In this document: piece after piece, positions 52,765 to 61,884 of the stretch
Layout of the letters: the number at the start of each line of letters is the position of its first letter
Position numbering within the stretch: the first letter of the stretch is position 1
Assembly: GCA_965249455.1 (NCBI GenBank)
Contig: OZ252236.1
Coordinates: 2,232,001 to 2,296,000 of the forward strand
Length of the DNA stretch: 64,000 nt
Direction: 5' to 3'
Origin: Jiulongibacter sp024742395
GTDB lineage: Bacteria > Bacteroidota > Bacteroidia > Cytophagales > Spirosomataceae
Position numbers and translations under genes: made by a program
The notes under the pieces: model-generated
Seen by the model: the letters and a program-made list of their open reading frames with translations, nothing else
Database searches by the model: none
Told to the model about the DNA's origin: nothing

Positions 52765-53901
52765 TTAATCCTGTTTTCCCAATTCAAACAGCTTTTCTAA
52801 CTGCATTTGAGTCACTGTATTCGGCACCATTTTTAGCATGGTATTTCTAAATGCAATTCCTGCTGAACTTGTCCAATGAGAAATTTTGCCAATTTGCCTA
52901 CTTTGCTTAACTACCTGATGGGCTTTAGCCATTCTTAAGTTTTGATATGCCCTAAAGGCATTTGTACCTGTTTTTTTTGATAAACAATCTGCTAATACGT
53001 AAGCATCTTCTATGGATTGACATGCTCCTTGTCCCATATTGGGAGTTGTGGCGTGTGCAGCATCTCCTATCAGGCATAAAAAATCATCAAACCATTTCTT
53101 TATGGGTTTTAAATCCTGCATAACAGAGGTGTGTATTAGGTTCGCAGGAGTCGCATTAATAATTTCCTGAACGATAGGAGGATATTTGCGAAAATACAGG
53201 CTCAGTTTGTCTTCCGAAAATTCATCTTTACTTTCTGTAAAAGACTTTACAGCATACCAATAAATATGATCAGGAGCAAACCGAACAAAAGCAAACCGAT
53301 CACCCACTCCCCATGCCTCATTCAGTTCATTTTTATAACAAGCTGGCAATTCAAATTTTGTGACACCTCGCTAGCAAACCTGCTTCATACTTCTAATTTC
53401 ACTCTTGGGAAACAAGGTTGTTCTTATTTTTGAGTTAATACCATCCGCCCCAATTACCAAACTGGATTTTATCGATGTGCCGTTCTCAAAATCAAGGTGC
53501 CATCCGCTGTCATGCTTTCTGATATTTTGTAATTTATGGTCAAGAACAAGTTCTGTTCTTTTCAAATTGTTTAATAGTACCTGCTGTAGTTTTCCTCTGT
53601 GTATAGCAAGGCTTTGGATGTTGTATTTGTCTTTGAAGTAAGTTAGGTCCACTTTCGATAAAACCTGTAACTTATCATCTGTAATGTTCATTGCATTGAG
53701 AGAGATTCCATTTGACTTCAATTCTTCATCAAGGCCTAATTTTTTGTACACTTGCATGGCATTGCTCGCTAAAATAATACCTGCTCCAATTGTTTTTAAT
53801 GTATTTGCCTGTTCATAGACTCTGGGATAAAATCCTTTTTTTTTGAGTGCAATAGCCGCTGTAAGCCCACCAATTCCAGATCCAATTATATCTACTACCA
53901 T
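52765..53901 (-). pseudogene. FAD-dependent aromatic-ring monooxygenase with one amber codon
   Basis: Two adjacent frames are one gene: 53371-53901 (N-terminal FAD domain, with GSGIGGLTAAIALKKKG near residues 7-23 and VIGADGINSKIR) and 52765-53349 (GDAAHATTPNMGQGACQSIEDA, the family's FAD/active-site motif). They are in the same frame, separated by one TAG at 53371-53373; before it the sequence reads KQVC and after it RGVTKFELP. Relatives have QVCWRGV, so the stop is a Trp codon (TGG) changed to TAG. The full product would be about 378 residues. Readthrough seems unlikely but is not excluded. Confidence 0.85.
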
Positions 53902-53915
53902 AATTTAAATTTAAT

Positions 53916-53986
53916 TTAGTACAAATGTACTAAATGCTACTGATTAGTACGAATGTACTAGGAAAATATTAGTACATTTGTACTAC
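53916..53986. promoter_or_regulatory. Three near-identical 18-bp palindromic operators
   Basis: TTAGTACAAATGTACTAA (53916-53933), TTAGTACGAATGTACTAG (53944-53961) and TTAGTACATTTGTACTAC (53969-53986) are spaced 28 and 25 bp start to start in the gap between the FAD monooxygenase and the TetR gene. Each half-site is TTAGTAC with a 4-base centre. They are the likely binding sites of the TetR regulator, placed to control both divergent promoters. Confidence 0.8.
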
Positions 53987-54006
53987 AATCAATTCTTAGT
54001 TTGAAA

Positions 54007-54630
54007 ATGAGTAACATAAAGGACAAAATCTTAAAAAGTGCTTTACGTTTGTTTAATGAGAAGGGTATTTCGCAGGTTTCATTAAGAGACATTGCTTCAG
54101 AAATGGGAATAAGTTTAGGGAATTTGACTTACCATTTCAAAAAACGAGAAGATATCATTGATGCCCTTTATTTGAGTTTAGTGAACAAGTTTGATGTGGT
54201 AGTCAATGAGAATTTAGGTACGAAAAATCAGTTGCAGTTGCTTTTTGAAATTCCATATACCACTCTTTCTAATTTTTACGAGTACCGGTTTCTTATGCTT
54301 GATTTTGTATTAATTACTCGAAGTCATGATGCCATAGGAAATCATTATCGGAAATTGATCAGGGAAAGAGAACAGCAATTTGAGATGCTCATTAATGATC
54401 TGGTGGCAGCCAAACTTTTAAGAGAGGAGCGAATAGTGAATGAGTATAACTATTTATTCAAAAATTTGAGAATTGTAATTGATTTTTGGCTCTCCTCTAA
54501 GGCCATCGACCAGAATGGCAAAACAAGCAAAAAAGATGTTCTTGAAGGTTCACAATTGTTAGAATACATAATATTTCCATTCCTGACATTAGAAGGACGT
54601 TCAGCGTTCGCAGAATGGAAGAAGAGTTAG
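54007..54630 (+). CDS. TetR/AcrR-family transcriptional regulator
   Basis: The 207-residue form starts at the ATG at 54007 (a TTG at 54001 is also possible). The N-terminal helix-turn-helix is KDKILKSALRLFNEKG and VSLRDIASEMGISLGNLTYHFKKRED, a standard TetR reader; the C-terminal part binds an unknown ligand. It is transcribed divergently from the broken monooxygenase, and three palindromes lie between them. If the regulated enzyme is dead, this regulator may have lost its main target. Confidence 0.93.
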   Translation: MSNIKDKILKSALRLFNEKGISQVSLRDIASEMGISLGNLTYHFKKREDIIDALYLSLVNKFDVVVNENLGTKNQLQLLFEIPYTTLSNFYEYRFLMLDFVLITRSHDAIGNHYRKLIREREQQFEMLINDLVAAKLLREERIVNEYNYLFKNLRIVIDFWLSSKAIDQNGKTSKKDVLEGSQLLEYIIFPFLTLEGRSAFAEWKKS

Positions 54631-54808
54631 GCTAATTTGAGGACGTTTTAAATGATGAAACGGTCTGGGCTATGAGTAGGTGCGTGTGTTAGCCTTCACT
54701 TTTACAAAAGTGGAGTCTCCGTCAGTGACTCCGCGTCGAAGATTTTCCAGAAAAGAGAGGACTGGCTATTGCTTATGCACGATGTTGTATGTTCGTTCTT
54801 TTATTTGA

Positions 54809-55528
54809 TTATGACATTAGATGATAAATATATTTTGCTACCTCTTGCCAGGTGGAGTTGTCAAAGTAAACTACTTCAAAGGAATGTTCTAAAATTATGA
54901 AAGCTCCAACATATTTAAATATTGAATGTACTCGACCATTTTTCCATCTGTCCCATATACATGAAATCAATATCCAAATATCCGCTAATACAACAGCAAA
55001 CCAAATGTCAGGTCTGTCTACAGATGGGAAATAATGCCGAAATCGAAACCAAGCAGGCCAAAGCATTACTAGTGTTGCTAATAACATTAATCGTTTATGA
55101 GTTTCGCCGTTTGTCCTATTTACTATTCCTGCAATGACTAAACTTAAAAACATGATGGCAGAAGTAACAACACCCAAAAAACTCGATATTGCTGTATCGC
55201 CTAATCCGAGTTCAAGTTCTTTTTGAACTGCATATATACCGACTGGCAACATAGTGAATGCAGTAGCAGATGCGATCAAAACTCCTAAGAATCCAAGAGT
55301 CATATGAAGACGGTACTTGCTACTATTAATGAGGTATGTCTGTATGAAAAAAAGGAAAACCCAGCTAAAAGCCAGAGCTCCGTGAATATAAACAACATGT
55401 GGGGCAGAAAAGGTACCTAAGCTTGACGGAATAATGAAAGTCTTTGCAAAACCAATGAATACTGCAAAAAGACCTACAATGGCAATCAGAAAAAAATAAG
55501 AGGGTTTCGAAGTCTTTAAATTTTCCAA
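54809..55528 (-). CDS. Polytopic membrane protein, cytochrome-b561-like topology
   Basis: The 239-residue protein has about seven hydrophobic helices. His residues occur at the ends of helices (VYIHGALAFSW, RLHMTLGFLG, THKRLML, FRHYFP) and could ligate heme, as in cytochrome b561-like proteins, but the match is only by layout. No known domain is certain. It lies between the TetR gene and a decayed accessory region. Confidence 0.65.
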   Translation of the reverse strand: MENLKTSKPSYFFLIAIVGLFAVFIGFAKTFIIPSSLGTFSAPHVVYIHGALAFSWVFLFFIQTYLINSSKYRLHMTLGFLGVLIASATAFTMLPVGIYAVQKELELGLGDTAISSFLGVVTSAIMFLSLVIAGIVNRTNGETHKRLMLLATLVMLWPAWFRFRHYFPSVDRPDIWFAVVLADIWILISCIWDRWKNGRVHSIFKYVGAFIILEHSFEVVYFDNSTWQEVAKYIYHLMS

Positions 55529-55548
55529 TTTTAGTAGTATTTATTTGT

Positions 55549-55660
55549 GATAACCTACGGTTTGCATAAGGCTTTTGGCGATTTCGAAGTAATTCCTGCC
55601 AATTAGACGAAAGTTTAAACGGACTACAACCCTCGAATTTACTACAGTCCTAGCAATTAT
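55549..55660 (-). repeat. Degraded attC-like site (H5)
   Basis: The segment shares GGCGATTTCGAAG and ACGAAAGTTT with H2 (21401-21440) and opens with ATAACC. The stem arms are poorly paired. It lies 3' of the TIR-like pseudogene, as an attC site would follow a cassette gene. Weak evidence. Confidence 0.35.
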
Positions 55661-55705
55661 TTTTATATTTTGTTCAACAGTTGTTTATATCAAAACATCC
55701 CTGTT

Positions 55706-56121
55706 TTAATCGGGTCCGCAGCTTTTTAATTCTTTTGCGTGGTCAATAATCCAGTTACCAAAATGGTTTATATATACTTTTCCACTAATATCATTGGGCT
55801 TTTCAAACTTTGGTTATTAGCCAAACAGCAGACATTTTCCCGTCCGTGTCACAAAATAAAATATCCCATATTAAATATAATATTTTGTCTAGCTCGGGGT
55901 TGCAAATCACTCTCATTAATGGATTTACCTTCATCTTTGTGTGTTAGAAGTATTACGGCAAATTTCACACCAGATTTGGCTTCAATTTTTTTCAACAATT
56001 GTTTTGTTTTTACTTTACCCAAAAAGTAGTCTCCGTCAAGGAATCCGCATCGAAAAAAAATAGATTTTAGCAGACAACTTTCTTGGATACGATCACTCTT
56101 CAGAAAGATATTATGAGCCAA
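55706..56121 (-). pseudogene. TIR-like (CAP12/PF10137-type) nucleotide-binding protein, decayed 3' part
   Basis: The 90-codon frame from 56121 contains KFAVILLTHKDEG and PRARQNIIFNMGYFI, close to the AVVLLTPDDEG and PRARQNVIFELGFFI blocks of TIR-like nucleotide-binding proteins used in bacterial immunity. After a stop, other frames continue the family: GRENVCCL, and then NDISGKVYINHFGNWIID ending at the stop at 55706. At least two frameshifts break the gene, and its N-terminus is missing or very degraded. It is a remnant of a defence-type effector. Confidence 0.72.
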
Positions 56122-56502
56122 ATGAGCCCATGAATTTATAGAACTAACAAGTTAATTGGAGCTAATTTAAGCAATGGTGACCGCAGAGTCCCTGACGAAG
56201 ACTCTGCTACAGGAAAGACTCTGCAATTGGAAAAAGGTGATCTTACTGCCTGGTATAATGGAAAAACCGTAAAATAACTGGTAGAAGAGGGGCTTTAAAT
56301 ACCGCCGCAGGGGGTGGTTTATTGAGGGGGGGCTTCGACTCCGCTCAGCCGGACATTGCTTCGACTCCGTTCAGCCGGACATTGCTTCGGTTTCGCTCAG
56401 TGCAGGCTTATCCGTTCTGGCGGACAATTCTAGTGTCAGTTCGAGCGGAGGCGAGAACAGTCACACACAGACAAATGCCATCTTCTCGGTCAGGCCTTCG
56501 GC
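56122..56502. other. Accessory DNA: orphan frame end and GC-richer repeats
   Basis: No complete gene. Near 56170-56275 a plus-strand open stretch ends GDLTAWYNGKTVK and stops; no start or family is visible, so it looks like the tail of a lost gene. At 56332-56400 a 26-bp tandem repeat occurs. From 56400 to 56502 the sequence is GC-rich and shows nothing I recognise. Confidence 0.45.
56332..56400 (+). repeat. 26-bp tandem repeat, 2.6 copies
   Basis: GCTTCGACTCCGCTCAGCCG plus GACATT (56332-56357) is repeated at 56358-56383 with one change, and partly at 56384-56400. The CTTCGACT-CGCTCAG theme is a common intergenic repeat type in Bacteroidota chromosomes. Confidence 0.75.
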
Positions 56503-56805
56503 TCAGCTCAGGCGTACCCAGCTTCGATTTTCCCCAAGGGAAGTCTCCATCAGGGAAACATCTTTTAGCATGACGTTATCAAGACTTAACTCAGCATACA
56601 TCTGCTTGAGCTTCCGATTCTCTTCCTCCAGCTCCTTTAATCGCTTTAACTGGCTTGATTCCATTCCAGAATATTTCTTTCGCCAATTATAAAATGTAGC
56701 CTTATTAATGCCCAGTTCCCTACTGATTTCTTCTGCTGATCGGCCATTCTCATTCTCCTTGATGGCCTTTATCATTTGACTTTCTGTAAACTTAGTTCGT
56801 TTCAT
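56503..56805 (-). pseudogene. IS3-family transposase OrfA, 3' end replaced
   Basis: The 100-residue frame has the IS3 OrfA helix-turn-helix (MIKAIKENENGRSAEEISREL, NKATFYNWRKKYSGM) and the leucine-zipper ELEEENRKLKQMYAELSL. After DNVMLKDV the sequence departs from the family (SLMETSLGENRSW), and the OrfB frame and frameshift site are missing. It cannot produce a functional transposase. Confidence 0.8.
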
Positions 56806-56867
56806 AACGGTTTAAATTTAGTTGGTTTTTCTATTTTTAAACTGTCCGATTTTTAGGGAAGGCTACA
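56503..56867 (-). mobile_element. IS3-family insertion sequence remnant
   Basis: One OrfA-like frame and one terminal inverted repeat (56842-56867, reading TGTAGCCTTCCCTAAAAATC on the minus strand) are present. No OrfB (DDE transposase) frame follows, and the second end is absent, so the element was cut by a deletion or by another insertion near 56555. Confidence 0.7.
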
Positions 56868-57069
56868 ATATGACATTTACGCCCTGCTGTCTGGATTTCT
56901 GATCTTCGATAAAAATAGCAAAAGTTTGAATTCTTTGGTAAATGTTTGCTCCAAACCTAAAGATTAACTCTAAAAGTCATCTGACCTTTTTGAAGCCATA
57001 ACTTCAACATATTAACCTTAGAGGCCCAATAAATCATTGAGCCCTTTATGCATGAATTTTTGTCTTTCC

Positions 57070-57522
57070 TCAGCGATTTAGTAACGGATCCTTCGGCTTA
57101 CTTAATTGAAATAAAATAAACGCACCTTCATTAGAATTGCCTTCAGATCTTGCCTTCCATCCCTTTTCTAAATAGAATTTGACGGCTCGTTCATTCTTTT
57201 TTAAACATTTCAGAGTAACATCTGAGTTGCTTAGTTCAATGACTCGATTAAGCAGTCTAGTACCTATGCCTTTTCCTTGAAAGGGATGGGCAATATATAA
57301 GTGATGAAGAAAATTATCCTGGAGCCAAACCGAGGCGAAACCCACAATTTGATGCCCCATTTTAGCTACCAGAATGAATTCACCCGCAGTATCTTCGTCA
57401 AAGGAGGCTAAATTGAATGATTCTCGAGACATCCAGGTAAAGGTGTTTTGCCGAACGTCTAAATAAAGTTGCCTAAGCTGTTCTCTATCCTTCTCCTCGA
57501 ATTGTTTAATCTCAATGTTCAA
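57070..57522 (-). CDS. GNAT-family N-acetyltransferase
   Basis: The 150-residue protein has the GNAT pattern: IVGFASVWLQDNFLHHLYIAHPFQGKGIGTRLLNRV with the acetyl-CoA loop Q-G-K-G-I-G near residues 83-88, and RAVKFYLEKGWKA in the second half. It resembles small-molecule or peptide acetyltransferases; substrate unknown. It is the first intact gene after the decayed region. Window context gives no partner. Confidence 0.87.
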   Translation of the reverse strand: MNIEIKQFEEKDREQLRQLYLDVRQNTFTWMSRESFNLASFDEDTAGEFILVAKMGHQIVGFASVWLQDNFLHHLYIAHPFQGKGIGTRLLNRVIELSNSDVTLKCLKKNERAVKFYLEKGWKARSEGNSNEGAFILFQLSKPKDPLLNR

Positions 57523-57690
57523 TGAAGTACTTTTAATTTGTCCTTTTTCGTAAAATGCTTGGCCAGCTGAACTGTATTACGACTTCAAATCATTAATTCT
57601 ACCGCCAGGCGAAATATTAGAATCTGTACTCAAATTTATTCTAGGAGGATCAAAAGCTTGTACAATTTGTTCGCTTTTTTCCTGGCAGTC

Positions 57691-58308
57691 CTAATAAAAG
57701 CTAAACAGATCCTCCGGCCTTTTCTGCAAGATTTTTTTGTCTTTAATCAGCGATTTATTCTCCATGAGAAATTCAGTAAAAGCCTCCATTTCCAATAGCA
57801 GGGGCTTAAAGTCGTAGTTGTCCAGATTATATTTCTCTACATAAACCTGTTCAAAATCACAGATGATGTATTCCATTTCTGTAAATCCAAAATCTTGCAA
57901 AGCATAGAGATAAAGATTCTGAAAATTGTAGTCATGTCGGCCGGCTTGGTGTTTGGCTGTAGATTTCAGATCGATGACCTTGCCTTGGCCCAAAACATCG
58001 GCATAGCCATAAAATCGGATGTTTTTATGTGAGAAACTGACCAGCTGCTGGGTTTTATATTTATGCGGAAGCAGCTCCCGAGCTTCCAGGATAAGATCAG
58101 GGTTAATCTCCGACACTTTGTCTTTTAAAACAGCCTCTTCAAAAGAGATGCCCTTTTTGAATTTTGAAAGAATCACCGGATCCGTTTCGGGAATCCGGTT
58201 AATTCTGTTCAGAAGTTTTTGTTTGGCTCCATCATCAGGAGTCTTAAGATACCGATGAAACTCATTGAGCAGGGTAGGGTAAAACTGAAATTGATAGTGC
58301 TCAGTCAT
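57691..58308 (-). CDS. PD-(D/E)XK nuclease-superfamily protein
   Basis: The 205-residue protein has a restriction-like core: GYADVLGQGK (Asp104) followed by VIDLKST (Asp113-x-Lys115), and the QNLYLYAL helix with Gln130, as in PD-(D/E)XK nucleases of the RecB/Cas4 type. It lacks an iron-sulfur Cys set. The stop of the ROK gene overlaps its start (58308), so the two genes are coupled although their functions look unrelated. It may be a DNA-repair or phage-derived nuclease. Confidence 0.8.
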   Translation of the reverse strand: MTEHYQFQFYPTLLNEFHRYLKTPDDGAKQKLLNRINRIPETDPVILSKFKKGISFEEAVLKDKVSEINPDLILEARELLPHKYKTQQLVSFSHKNIRFYGYADVLGQGKVIDLKSTAKHQAGRHDYNFQNLYLYALQDFGFTEMEYIICDFEQVYVEKYNLDNYDFKPLLLEMEAFTEFLMENKSLIKDKKILQKRPEDLFSFY

Positions 58309-59225
58309 TAGCGTACCAGCTCCACAGCACCAAATACACCTGCACTGTCGCCCAGTTTTGGTTTCAGAAAAACGGTCTCTACTTTTCTTCTGTTGAAAAT
58401 GTAATTTTCTATTTCTTTGACCCCTTCGGTATACACTTCATCGATATTGCTAACCCCGCCACCCAGCACTACTACGTCTGGGTCAAGAACATTGATTATG
58501 TAATGTATAGCCTTACCAAAAGATTTGAATAGCCTTTGCATAGTGGCTTCGGCATGAGGGTCTGTTTTTGCCCTATAAAGTTCTACTACTTCTTTCAGCG
58601 GTTTTTTGGTTCCTGAAATTGACTCATAGTATTTTTCCAGGGCTTTGCCTGAGAAAACATTCTCATTGCATCCCCTTTTACCACAATAGCATTCTACGCC
58701 ATTCTCTTCCAATACATTGTGGCCCCACTCGCCACCAATACCGTGTTTACCGTTAATGACCTTGCCATTTACTACCACGCCGCCGCCTACACCTGTGCCC
58801 ATAATGACTCCAAAAACCACCTGTGCATCAGGGCATTTTTCTGGCACAGCCCCCATAGTGGCTTCCGCCAAAGCAAAACAATTGGCGTCATTGGCCATTT
58901 CTATTCGTACATTCAACTTCTCTGTTAAATCCTTCTTCATTGGCTGACCATTCATACAGGTGGTATTGCTGTTTTTCATGGTTTGAGTGCCTGGATCTAA
59001 GGTGCCAGGGGTGCTAAAGCCAATGGCCTCTGGCTTAAATCCGGTTTCTTCTGAGAGTATATTGATTAGTTTCTCAATTTGATTCAATATATGTTCATAG
59101 CCTTTGGAGGCTTCAGTAGGAACTCTTTTTCTGATAAGGACCGTGCCACTTTCAGCTCCAACTACTATTCCTTCAATCTTTGTTCCGCCCAGGTCTACTC
59201 CCCAGAGTTGCTTTTCAATGTTCAT
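58308..59225 (-). CDS. ROK-family sugar kinase (glucokinase-like)
   Basis: The 305-residue protein has the ATP motif GVDLGGTKIEGIVV near residues 9-22, the catalytic Asp in MANDANCFALAEA, and the ROK zinc motif GHNVLEENGVECYCGKRGC with CxCGxxGC. It should phosphorylate glucose or a related hexose from the cytoplasm. No helix-turn-helix is present, so it is an enzyme and not a NagC-type repressor. Its stop is shared with the start of the nuclease-like gene. Confidence 0.92.
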   Translation of the reverse strand: MNIEKQLWGVDLGGTKIEGIVVGAESGTVLIRKRVPTEASKGYEHILNQIEKLINILSEETGFKPEAIGFSTPGTLDPGTQTMKNSNTTCMNGQPMKKDLTEKLNVRIEMANDANCFALAEATMGAVPEKCPDAQVVFGVIMGTGVGGGVVVNGKVINGKHGIGGEWGHNVLEENGVECYCGKRGCNENVFSGKALEKYYESISGTKKPLKEVVELYRAKTDPHAEATMQRLFKSFGKAIHYIINVLDPDVVVLGGGVSNIDEVYTEGVKEIENYIFNRRKVETVFLKPKLGDSAGVFGAVELVR

Positions 59226-59384
59226 CGATTATTTAGGTCTAAATGTTGGCCAAAAATAAGTTTTTATTTTTTTAAATGGTGTATTCGGTCATGATCGATG
59301 TTTTTTAGAGATTTGGCTAGTTAATTGTTTAGGTACAATCGAAAATTTATTTTCGCTTTAGCCAGCCATGTAGCATTTCCTGAT

Positions 59385-60038
59385 ATGAGTAAATCCAACA
59401 AAAAAGAACGACCTACTCCTGTCAAATCGCGTTCTGTAATGAAGGATACAAAGATTCCTGAGAAAACAAAGTCTCCTGTTTCAGGCTTTTTTTGGCATTT
59501 GATATTCCTGTTAATTTCTGTCATAAGCGTCTTTGCTATTAGGAATTTGCCTAAGAATAAGGCATTTGAAGAGGGGAGGGTAGAGAAGTATTATGAAGAG
59601 AAAGCCCGGTTTAAACTAAAGACCGATAGCACTTTCAGAGCTAATTTGGTGCATGAAGAGGTGGGCCGTATGATGGACTTTATTGAAAAATACATGCAGG
59701 ATACAGCGGAGGTTTTTCTATTGCCAAGTCAATATTTTATGATTGAGAAAAGCTATGACCCTAAAATGCCCAACAATTTTTTCTTTTGGCTTCACCCCAG
59801 CTCATTCAAAAATCACAGCTACAGACGCCTGAAGTTTGTGGAAGCTAATTATCCCGACAGTTTAGCTTATCAGGCAGATTTTACGCTTTGGCCTGTAGGA
59901 AAAGGGCAGGTTGGTTTATTGTCTTTAGATACTCAAGCCAAAAAGGATTCTGTGATTAATACTTTCAGGAAATATAAACAGTTTGGCATTTTCTCTGCCA
60001 AAGAAGCACAAGCCTACTTAAAATCTTTAGAAAAATGA
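59385..60038 (+). CDS. Membrane-anchored protein of unknown function
   Basis: The 217-residue form starts at the ATG at 59385; an upstream ATG at 59325 would add 20 residues. A Lys-rich cytosolic N-terminus is followed by one transmembrane helix (LIFLLISVISVFAI near residue 50) and an extracytoplasmic domain with a FIEKYMQDTAEVFLLPSQYF stretch. I do not recognise the family. It overlaps the next gene at ATGA, so it is coupled to the polytopic protein and probably works with it. Confidence 0.7.
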   Translation: MSKSNKKERPTPVKSRSVMKDTKIPEKTKSPVSGFFWHLIFLLISVISVFAIRNLPKNKAFEEGRVEKYYEEKARFKLKTDSTFRANLVHEEVGRMMDFIEKYMQDTAEVFLLPSQYFMIEKSYDPKMPNNFFFWLHPSSFKNHSYRRLKFVEANYPDSLAYQADFTLWPVGKGQVGLLSLDTQAKKDSVINTFRKYKQFGIFSAKEAQAYLKSLEK

Positions 60039-61390
60039 TTTTTGCACTCTTAATTCTTTATCTCCTTTTTGGCTTTGGTCTATTGGCTCACGTTAAACTG
60101 GCCATGTCTTTTTATCAGAGATTTGCCCTTTCTCTGATTACAGGTATGGGTATGGGTTCGCTGGTACCTTTTATCCTGACTTTGGTACAAGTAAAGATTA
60201 GTCAAAACAGCATCTTGATGGTGACGCTGCTGCTCACCTTCATTCCTCTTGCTCTTCTGCATACTAGAAAGAGATGGAAGGCACTGTTACCCGGAGTCAG
60301 AGATTTTGTTCTTCATATTTATGAAATTCCTTTTTTTGTTCTCATAGGCTATTACCTTTTTGTCAGTGTCTGGAAATGCTATTATTTCCCAAACATCCCT
60401 TTTGATACCTTGGTAGGCTCAGACCTGATTGCAAAAGCTACTTTATGGGAGGGTACCCTTCAGAATTCTATCTATCAGGATTTTCTTCCTTTCTCGTATC
60501 CTGTTAGTAATCAGGCGTATTATGCTCCTTTTACCATGTTAATGGAGGTTGTTTTTTTGTATTTTGACAGTCTGTTTGGTAAAGTGTGGTTGTCTATACT
60601 GGTCATCGCTTTTTGGCTTTTCTTTTATTTTGAGTTACGTCATTATATTCATCCCTTATTGGCCGGCATGCTTATCCTGTTGGCCTTTATAAATCCTGAA
60701 ATGTATGCCTATACTTTTTTGGTACAGACAGATTACGCCAACGCCATTTTTACCTTTATTTCTGTGGCTTTGCTTTTTAGGTTTGTCAAGAGTAAAGAAA
60801 AGGAGGTTCTCCTGCTTTCGGCCTTATTCTTTGGTTTTGCCTGCTGGTCCAGAACAGAAACAATCTTCTTTTTTCCATTGTTTGGTCTTGTTCTACTTTG
60901 GCAGAGCAATTTTAAAAATGCAGTGCTCCAGACCATACCATTTCTTATCACCGGAGCACTTTTTGTAAGCTTATGGAATTATGTTTTTTTAGGTAATTAT
61001 GTTCCTAAGGCTATTCCATTAGGGCAGTTTAACTTTGAAATGACCGCTTATTTCCTAAGAGCCTCAGAAATAATTAAAGCGATGAATAAGATAATTGGCA
61101 ATTCGGGCTATTGGGCTTACTCTGTGGTGGTGCCTTTAGTTATGCTGCTGGCTAACTTGCTTTACATGAGGAATATAGATGCCCTGAGGACCTTAATTTG
61201 GCCATTTGGCTTGTATCTGATTTTTGTTCTTCTGGTACTGCATGTGGTAGGAGCCAATGTGGCTTTCACTTTTAGACGAGGCTTTTTTAAGATTATTTGG
61301 TTGATGTATTTATCTTTGGCTTTCAGTGGTTTGCTTGGAAAGCTTAGTTCTTTACTTGAGAAAAAGGTGCCAAGACCCACTAATTCATAG
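60035..61390 (+). CDS. Polytopic membrane protein, glycosyltransferase-like (GT-C fold)
   Basis: The 451-residue protein has about ten transmembrane helices and an early extracytoplasmic loop after the first helices (IPFDTLVGSDLIAKATLW, with Asp residues) that is typical of GT-C lipid-dependent glycosyltransferases such as ArnT or PMT relatives. No detailed family can be named. It is translationally coupled to the anchored protein before it (four-base overlap). It may add a sugar or amino-sugar to a lipid or protein in the periplasm. Confidence 0.7.
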   Translation: MIFALLILYLLFGFGLLAHVKLAMSFYQRFALSLITGMGMGSLVPFILTLVQVKISQNSILMVTLLLTFIPLALLHTRKRWKALLPGVRDFVLHIYEIPFFVLIGYYLFVSVWKCYYFPNIPFDTLVGSDLIAKATLWEGTLQNSIYQDFLPFSYPVSNQAYYAPFTMLMEVVFLYFDSLFGKVWLSILVIAFWLFFYFELRHYIHPLLAGMLILLAFINPEMYAYTFLVQTDYANAIFTFISVALLFRFVKSKEKEVLLLSALFFGFACWSRTETIFFFPLFGLVLLWQSNFKNAVLQTIPFLITGALFVSLWNYVFLGNYVPKAIPLGQFNFEMTAYFLRASEIIKAMNKIIGNSGYWAYSVVVPLVMLLANLLYMRNIDALRTLIWPFGLYLIFVLLVLHVVGANVAFTFRRGFFKIIWLMYLSLAFSGLLGKLSSLLEKKVPRPTNS

Positions 61391-61416
61391 TACTACCTAA
61401 CCAAAATATACTTTCA

Positions 61417-61884
61417 ATGGAACGCATCGCCTTCTTTCCCGGATCATTTGACCCTTTTACTAAAGGCCATGCAGACATTGTGGAGCGGGGTCTGAAACTG
61501 TTTGACAAAGTCATTATTGGAATTGGTACCAATGCCGAGAAAAAGAGATATTTCCCTCTGGAGCTTATGGAAGGCTTGATAAAAAGGGCTTTTAACGATG
61601 ATGAGCGAGTTCAAGTGGTAAATTACCATGACCTTACGGCCAAAGTAGCCAGAGAATATGGAGCCAATTTTCTTATCAGAGGGTTAAGAAATACCACTGA
61701 TTTTGAGTACGAAAACACAATTGCACAGGTAAACAGGCAAATTGTAGAAGGTTTGGAAACCGTCTTTCTAATTACCTCGCCTAGTCTGGCACCTATCAGC
61801 TCTACCATAGTAAGAGAGCTTCATAGTTACGGGGTGGATGTGAGTGACTACCTGCCTTATCCTTTAGAAAAGCTCAACTCCTGA
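61417..61884 (+). CDS. coaD: Pantetheine-phosphate adenylyltransferase
   Basis: The 155-residue protein is the hexameric enzyme that transfers AMP from ATP to 4'-phosphopantetheine, giving dephospho-CoA in coenzyme A synthesis. The nucleotidyltransferase motif TxGH is at TKGHADIVERGL (residues 14-17 for T-K-G-H), with the ATP site around PGSFDPF and the later ISSTIVRELH (the ISSTxxR motif). Length and motifs are complete. It starts 26 bp after the GT-like gene. Its tail overlaps that of the converging Nudix gene by 28 bp. Confidence 0.96.
   Translation: MERIAFFPGSFDPFTKGHADIVERGLKLFDKVIIGIGTNAEKKRYFPLELMEGLIKRAFNDDERVQVVNYHDLTAKVAREYGANFLIRGLRNTTDFEYENTIAQVNRQIVEGLETVFLITSPSLAPISSTIVRELHSYGVDVSDYLPYPLEKLNS

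Noticed and set aside
55739..56029. 96-codon plus-strand frame
   Set aside because: Antisense to the TIR-like pseudogene, which has the recognisable protein blocks.
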